Source of the DNA: Crocinitomix sp.
Lineage (GTDB): Bacteria > Bacteroidota > Bacteroidia > Flavobacteriales_D > Crocinitomicaceae
Direction: 5' to 3'
Length of the DNA stretch: 9,016 nucleotides
Assembly (NCBI GenBank): GCA_020849935.1
Contig: JADZFJ010000353.1
Span: 1-9,016, forward strand
The notes below the pieces were generated by a model. It made no database searches. It was not told where the DNA came from and saw only the letters and a list, made by a program, of their open reading frames with translations. A program made the position numbers and the translations under genes. Position 1 is the stretch's first letter, and each line of letters begins with the position of its first letter. Positions 5,211 through 9,016 of this stretch are shown in pieces.

Positions 5211-6593
5211 TTACACGTTTTTTTTGGTGTCTGTAATTTGACTGGTGATTAATGTTTTGTAAGAAAGTGTTTTCATAATTCCACCGTTTAATTCACCTGT
5301 ATATTTATCGATATCAATATTCTCGATGGTGGAAATGGTATAACCTTTCTTTAAAAGTTGTTCTGGATTTAATAAATCCAAAAGTTCGTTGAGGTTAGCT
5401 AAGTGAATTTTTGATTTATCCACCAAGTTTTCTCCCATCAACATAATTTTTTCTAGTTGCGAATCAAGTTCGGTACTTTTTTTGAGGTCAATTAGGTTAA
5501 GTGCATAATTTCTAACACGACTGAGGTTTAATTCGAGTTTCGATTTTTCGGTTTCAATTAACTCGGACGAAGAAAGTTCTAACCCATGCACTAAATCTTT
5601 GATGAGGTTATTTTCAGTTTGTAGGGTATTGGTTGTGGCATAGATTAAATTTTTACTCAAGTGATAAAATTCATCTTTTCTCCCAGCCACAATTTCCATG
5701 ATGCGAGTGATGATGGCATCAAAAGCAGTATTCATTTCGCTGGCAAAAATGCCAATTCGTTCGTATAAAAATTTTGCCACCGCAGTAGGGGTGATTTCGT
5801 TATGATGTGCCACTAAATCTGCCACCACTTCATCACTTTCATGTCCAATTCCAGTAATTACGGGAAGTTTACTCAAGGCGATTGTCTTTGCAATTTCATA
5901 ATCATTAAACACATTTAAATCCATTTTACTTCCACCACCTCTCACCACAATAATAAGGTCGACTGAATATTCGTTGGCTTTATTAATAGCGGCTACAATT
6001 TCCTTCACCGCATAATCTCCTTGAACGGATGCAGAAAACTCTTTTACTTTAAAATTGGTATAAATTTTATTGTTGATCAATTCTGTCAAAAAATCACGAT
6101 AACCCGAGGTGTTTGGCGATCCCACCAAGGCAATTTTTTTAACAATGGCCGGAAGATAAATTGCTTTTTGTCGAGTAAACAGACCTTCGGATTTCAGTCG
6201 GAGAATCGTTTCTTTTTTTAATTTTTCAATTTCACCGTAGGTGATTGAAGGATCCACATCCAAAATATTGAGCTTTAAGCCATAAATTGGATGAAACTCG
6301 ATCCGAATATTAATGAGAATTTTATTTCCGTGCTTAAAAATGGAAGGCAGTTCACCATTTAATTGCGTATTGACACGATTAAAGGTATTAAACCACATAT
6401 TCGCTGCAATTTCAGCAACTCGTTTACCTTCTTTTGAATCGGCTAAATCTAAATAATAGTGTCCGTTTTTTTCTTGCACTTTGGTGATTTCTGCCAAGAC
6501 CCAAAAATTTTTTAGGGCAAAATTATCCCTGACAAATCGCTCAAGTGATTGATTTAAGGCGCTGAGTGTGTATATGTTTCTGGTTTCTTCCAA
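5211..6593 (-). CDS. xseA: Exonuclease VII large subunit
   Basis: Catalytic subunit of exonuclease VII, acting on single-stranded DNA in repair and recombination. 460 residues, within the family range. Residues 1-115 form the N-terminal OB-fold (YTLSALNQSL... FWVLAEITKVQEKNGHYYLDL, with ILINIRIEFHPIYGLKLNILDVD). The catalytic domain carries VRGGGSKMDL at 217-226, the FND at 229-231, TGIGHESDEVVADLVAH at 247-263 and TPTA at 268-271, the usual XseA signature. Residues about 275-405 are a long coiled coil, followed by the C-terminal NPEQLLKKGYTIS segment (409-421). The start is TTG at 6593-6591: no ATG occurs in frame between it and the upstream TAA, and it places YTLSALN where the family expects it. 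Directly followed by xseB. Confidence 0.95.
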   Translation of the reverse strand: MEETRNIYTLSALNQSLERFVRDNFALKNFWVLAEITKVQEKNGHYYLDLADSKEGKRVAEIAANMWFNTFNRVNTQLNGELPSIFKHGNKILINIRIEFHPIYGLKLNILDVDPSITYGEIEKLKKETILRLKSEGLFTRQKAIYLPAIVKKIALVGSPNTSGYRDFLTELINNKIYTNFKVKEFSASVQGDYAVKEIVAAINKANEYSVDLIIVVRGGGSKMDLNVFNDYEIAKTIALSKLPVITGIGHESDEVVADLVAHHNEITPTAVAKFLYERIGIFASEMNTAFDAIITRIMEIVAGRKDEFYHLSKNLIYATTNTLQTENNLIKDLVHGLELSSSELIETEKSKLELNLSRVRNYALNLIDLKKSTELDSQLEKIMLMGENLVDKSKIHLANLNELLDLLNPEQLLKKGYTISTIENIDIDKYTGELNGGIMKTLSYKTLITSQITDTKKNV

Positions 6594-6609
6594 GGCGTAA
6601 GTGCTTCTG

Positions 6610-6617
6610 TAAAGATA
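6610..6617 (-). promoter_or_regulatory. Possible promoter box for xseAB
   Basis: On the minus strand TATCTTTA, one base off the TAnnTTTG consensus, lies 17 bp before the TTG start of xseA. A clear -33 element at the usual distance is not seen. If used, the leader would be about 10 bases. The 122-bp gap after trpS makes a separate promoter reasonable, and no terminator is evident in that gap, so read-through from trpS is also possible. Confidence 0.35.
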
Positions 6618-6715
6618 AGTAATCCATTATCGACTCGTTAAATATGAGCCAATTTTTTTGAAGAAGCTTTAAAATCAGAAAGGGTAGACAAAAAATAAAT
6701 TAATCTAACTTCAGC

Positions 6716-7684
6716 CTAATAGCCAATTTTAGCACGTACGCGTGCCATGACCTCGTCTGAAATTTGACGCGCTTTCATCGCTCCTTTTTCAAGAATTTCA
6801 TCGATTTCATTTGTGTTTTGCATGAAATAATCAAATCGAGATCGTTCAGTTAAAAAACGTGTTAAAATTAATTCGAGGATGGCATTTTTGGTGTGTCCAT
6901 ATCCCCAACCACCATTGGCATAATTTGACCGCATGGTTTCGATTTCAGCTTCGTTAGCGAGTAGGGCGTAGATTTTGAATGCGTTGCAGGTTGTTGTGTC
7001 CTTTGGTTCTTCAAGTGGCGTACTGTCGGTGACGATGCTATAAATTTGTTTTTTTAATTCTTTTTCTGGAAGAAAAATATTAATGGTATTGCCTTTCGAT
7101 TTTGACATTTTTGCGCCATCGGTGCCGGGAACTAATTTGGTGGATTCATTTATTTTGGCTTCTGGAATGACAAAAGTGTCTCCCATCAAGTTGTTAAATC
7201 GACCAGCAACATCGCGGGTAAATTCAAGATGTTGAAGTTGATCGTTTCCAACAGGAACAAATTCAGCATCATACATTAAAATATCTGCTGCCATTAGCAT
7301 TGGATACGTAAATAGGCCGCCATTGACATCTTCTAAACGATCAGCTTTGTCTTTAAATGAAGTCGCTAAAGTAAGTCGCTGGTATGGGAAAAAGCAAGAA
7401 AGATACCAAGCTAATTCCGTGGTGCGTGGCACATCACTTTGACGGTAAAAAACGGTTTTATCCGTATCAAGGCCAAAAGCCAACCACGTAGCTGCTGTTC
7501 CGTGCGTATTGTCACGCATGGTTTTTCCATCTTTTATTTGGGTAAGCGAATGCAAATCGGCAATAAAAAGAAACGACTCATTGTTTGTTTGAGAAGCCAT
7601 TTCGATTGCAGGTTTGATTGCACCTAAAATATTTCCTAAATGCGGAATTCCAGTACTTTGTATGCCGGTTAAAATTCTAGCCAT
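6716..7684 (-). CDS. trpS: Tryptophanyl-tRNA synthetase
   Basis: Charges tRNA-Trp with tryptophan using ATP (class Ic synthetase). With the ATG at 7684 the protein is 322 residues, the usual length. Motifs: MARILTGIQSTG at the N-terminus, the HIGH-type signature PHLGN at 14-18, VPVGNDQLQHLEFTRD at about 144-159 for tryptophan and tRNA handling, and the class I loop KMSKS at 192-196 followed by KGNTINIF. The C-terminal helices end ARVRAKIGY. The frame stays open upstream to 7756, but that extension (MNCALIATF...) is not part of the family and would overlap the promoter box at 7729-7736, so the internal ATG is chosen. Divergent from plsC. Confidence 0.97.
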   Translation of the reverse strand: MARILTGIQSTGIPHLGNILGAIKPAIEMASQTNNESFLFIADLHSLTQIKDGKTMRDNTHGTAATWLAFGLDTDKTVFYRQSDVPRTTELAWYLSCFFPYQRLTLATSFKDKADRLEDVNGGLFTYPMLMAADILMYDAEFVPVGNDQLQHLEFTRDVAGRFNNLMGDTFVIPEAKINESTKLVPGTDGAKMSKSKGNTINIFLPEKELKKQIYSIVTDSTPLEEPKDTTTCNAFKIYALLANEAEIETMRSNYANGGWGYGHTKNAILELILTRFLTERSRFDYFMQNTNEIDEILEKGAMKARQISDEVMARVRAKIGY

Positions 7685-7728
7685 TGTCAAATAATTAGCA
7701 AATGAATTAGTGTATTTATTTAAAGCCT

Positions 7729-7736
7729 CAAAAGTA
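7729..7736 (-). promoter_or_regulatory. Promoter -7 box for trpS
   Basis: Minus-strand TACTTTTG fits TAnnTTTG. Transcription would begin near 7721-7725, giving a leader of about 40 bases before the ATG at 7684 and excluding the upstream start at 7756. A TTG at 7762-7760 lies 23 bp upstream, slightly far for a -33 element. Confidence 0.55.
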
Positions 7737-7829
7737 GCAATTAAGGCGCAATTCACTCACAATCCTATCACAAAATTTATATTCGGATTGATTCTCAACT
7801 AAGACAGCAAAATAAACTTTGAAATTTTG

Positions 7830-7837
7830 TACTTTTG
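7830..7837 (+). promoter_or_regulatory. Promoter -7 box for plsC-gatC
   Basis: TACTTTTG on the plus strand, the same octamer as the trpS box on the other strand. It ends six bases before the ATG at 7844, so by the known centring of this element at about -7 the transcript would begin at or within a few bases of the start codon. No convincing -33 TTG is present at the normal distance. Confidence 0.45.
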
Positions 7838-7843
7838 CATCGA

Positions 7844-8614
7844 ATGAGAACTGCGCTGTTACCGTTAATAATTATTTACCGCATTTATTTTGCGGTGATT
7901 TTTTTTCTCGTTCTCTTAATCCTCTATCCCGTTTTTTGGACACTCTTGTTAAAACGTTCCAATTTTAATAGGGTTTTTAAGTTAAAAGTTATTACTGCGC
8001 GGATCATCTTGTTTTTGGATTTTATAGGCATGAATCGATCCGGCGATTTGCCGCAAGTCAATCAAGGACCTTTTGTGATTTGCACCAATCATTCGTCGTA
8101 TTTGGATATTATTTTAATGTATCGCATTTTACCTAAACAGCGTTTTTTATTCATTGGCAAATCAGAATTATTAAAATGGCCGATCATGAATATCTTTTTT
8201 AAAAAAATTGATATTGCAGTCGATCGGAATAAACGAAATTCAGCCATGCGTTCGATTGTGCGGGCGCAAGAGGAATTAGCGAATGGATGGTCGATTGCTA
8301 TTTTTCCAGAAGGGGGCATTCATCCAACAACGCCTGTGTTGGGAACATTTAAAAATGGCGCATTTAAATTAGCGATTGATGCACAAGTACCAATTTTGCC
8401 AATTACTATTTTAGATAATTGGAAAATATTTAGTGCCGAACCTCTTTTTACGGGTCGGGCGCAACCTGGTATTTCAAGGGTAATTGTACATTCACCAATT
8501 TCAACAATTGGTTTAGATAAAAATGATTTAATATCTTTAAGGCAAAAAACATTTGACACGATTAATGCGCCTTTACTGAAGGCACACGAAAAAATAAAGA
8601 AGCATGGAAATTAA
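7844..8614 (+). CDS. plsC: 1-acyl-sn-glycerol-3-phosphate acyltransferase (PlsC family)
   Basis: Membrane-bound acyltransferase that adds the second acyl chain to lysophosphatidate, giving phosphatidate for phospholipid synthesis. 256 residues. One or two hydrophobic segments at about residues 5-35 (LLPLIIIYRIYFAVIFFLVL and onward) anchor it. Acyltransferase blocks: NHSSYLD (82-88, the HX4D catalytic pair H83 and D88), GKSELLKWP near 105-113, FPEGG (154-158, substrate binding) and VPILPITI near 182-189. The frame also contains a TTG at 7835, but that codon lies in the promoter octamer, so ATG 7844 is preferred. The stop codon overlaps gatC by 11 bp. Paralogues in the family can act on other acyl acceptors such as ornithine lipids, so the exact substrate is an inference. 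Confidence 0.88.
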   Translation: MRTALLPLIIIYRIYFAVIFFLVLLILYPVFWTLLLKRSNFNRVFKLKVITARIILFLDFIGMNRSGDLPQVNQGPFVICTNHSSYLDIILMYRILPKQRFLFIGKSELLKWPIMNIFFKKIDIAVDRNKRNSAMRSIVRAQEELANGWSIAIFPEGGIHPTTPVLGTFKNGAFKLAIDAQVPILPITILDNWKIFSAEPLFTGRAQPGISRVIVHSPISTIGLDKNDLISLRQKTFDTINAPLLKAHEKIKKHGN

Positions 8615-8894
8615 CGACGCAATCATTGATCACATTGCACATTTGGCTCGGTTGGAGTTTAATGGGGTTGAGAAGGAAAATATTAAGAAGGATTTGACGA
8701 ACATCATTGGTTTTATCGATCAATTAAATGAGGTGAATGTGGATGGGGTAGAACCGTTGATTTATATGACGGATTCGATAAATGTGTTAAGGGCTGATGA
8801 ATACAAACCTGAAATTACGCAAGCGGAAGCCTTAAAAAATGCGCCTTTACACGATTCGGATTATTTCAAAATTGCGAAGGTTTTAAAAAGTTAA
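8604..8894 (+). CDS. gatC: Asp-tRNA(Asn)/Glu-tRNA(Gln) amidotransferase subunit C
   Basis: Small subunit of GatCAB, which converts Glu-tRNA(Gln) or Asp-tRNA(Asn) to the amidated form in organisms lacking the direct synthetase. GatC stabilises GatA and bridges it to GatB. 96 residues, the normal size. The family pattern is complete: IAHLARLEF (11-19), DLTNIIGFIDQLNEVNVDGVEPL (30-52), NVLRADE (60-66), then ALKNAPLHDSDYFKIAKVL (76-94). The ATG lies within the end of plsC (11-bp overlap), indicating coupling. gatA and gatB are not in the window; scattered gat genes are not unusual in Bacteroidota. Confidence 0.96.
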   Translation: MEINDAIIDHIAHLARLEFNGVEKENIKKDLTNIIGFIDQLNEVNVDGVEPLIYMTDSINVLRADEYKPEITQAEALKNAPLHDSDYFKIAKVLKS

Positions 8895-8961
8895 TTTTTC
8901 AAATTAATTCGCCTCAAATCATTGATTTACCTCCATCGAATTAATTGAATTGAGATTCAAA

Positions 8962-8982
8962 AAAGAATATATAACATTCTTT
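8962..8982 (+). repeat. Small inverted repeat after gatC
   Basis: AAAGAAT (8962-8968) and ATTCTTT (8976-8982) could form a 7-bp stem with loop ATATAAC. It is mostly A-T pairs and has no strong T tract after it, so it is a weak terminator candidate for plsC-gatC. The surrounding 122 bp are AT-rich with three AATTAATT copies and no gene. Confidence 0.3.
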
Positions 8983-9016
8983 AACAAATTAATTGAGTAG
9001 GAATTTTTTTAAATTC

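Noticed and set aside
7685..7756. Longer trpS start at 7756
   Set aside because: The extra 24 residues do not belong to the family and the promoter box lies inside them.
8089..8559. Two minus-strand open frames antisense to plsC
   Set aside because: plsC has all its conserved blocks on the plus strand; the antisense frames have no family features.
8916..8928. Dyad AAATCA-T-TGATTT after gatC as an operator
   Set aside because: Short and AT-rich, expected by chance in this composition, and no promoter or downstream gene is visible to connect it to.

Overview
This 9 kb window looks like a piece of AT-rich chromosome from a Bacteroidota bacterium, most likely of the order Flavobacteriales. The pointers are TAnnTTTG-type promoter boxes, the near absence of Shine-Dalgarno sequences, and the order coaX, outer-membrane barrel, TPR protein, lptC, small membrane protein, which I recall as common in that group. 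Genus is not resolved. Nearly everything is ordinary housekeeping, and I see no undescribed defence, mobile or biosynthetic system.

Left part (1-4204, all minus strand, read right to left): a tight gene train of coaX (type III pantothenate kinase), a 486-residue predicted outer-membrane beta-barrel protein, a 441-residue secreted TPR protein, lptC (lipopolysaccharide export) and the start of a small membrane protein that runs off the window. Genes overlap or are separated by a few bases, so they are probably one transcript. After coenzyme A synthesis, the theme is the cell envelope. lptC has no ATG at a sensible position and seems to use CTG.

Middle (about 4270-4982): tRNA-Phe(GAA) on the plus strand with a good Bacteroidota promoter, then about 590 bp without a protein gene. 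This stretch holds the tRNA terminator, an imperfect direct duplication of the tRNA 3' end plus its terminator (offset about 176 bp), several hairpins, and a 98-bp tandem repeat (period 100 bp) built around TCTGCG units, with an inverted partial copy. It is the most unusual part of the window.

Right part: xseA and xseB (exonuclease VII large and small subunits) abut on the minus strand, preceded by trpS (tryptophanyl-tRNA synthetase), also minus. Diverging from trpS on the plus strand are a PlsC-type 1-acylglycerol-3-phosphate acyltransferase and gatC (small subunit of the Asp/Glu-tRNA amidotransferase), which overlap by 11 bp. Both divergent genes have a TACTTTTG box; the plsC box lies so close to its ATG that the mRNA may be almost leaderless. 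The last 122 bp after gatC are AT-rich with no recognisable gene.
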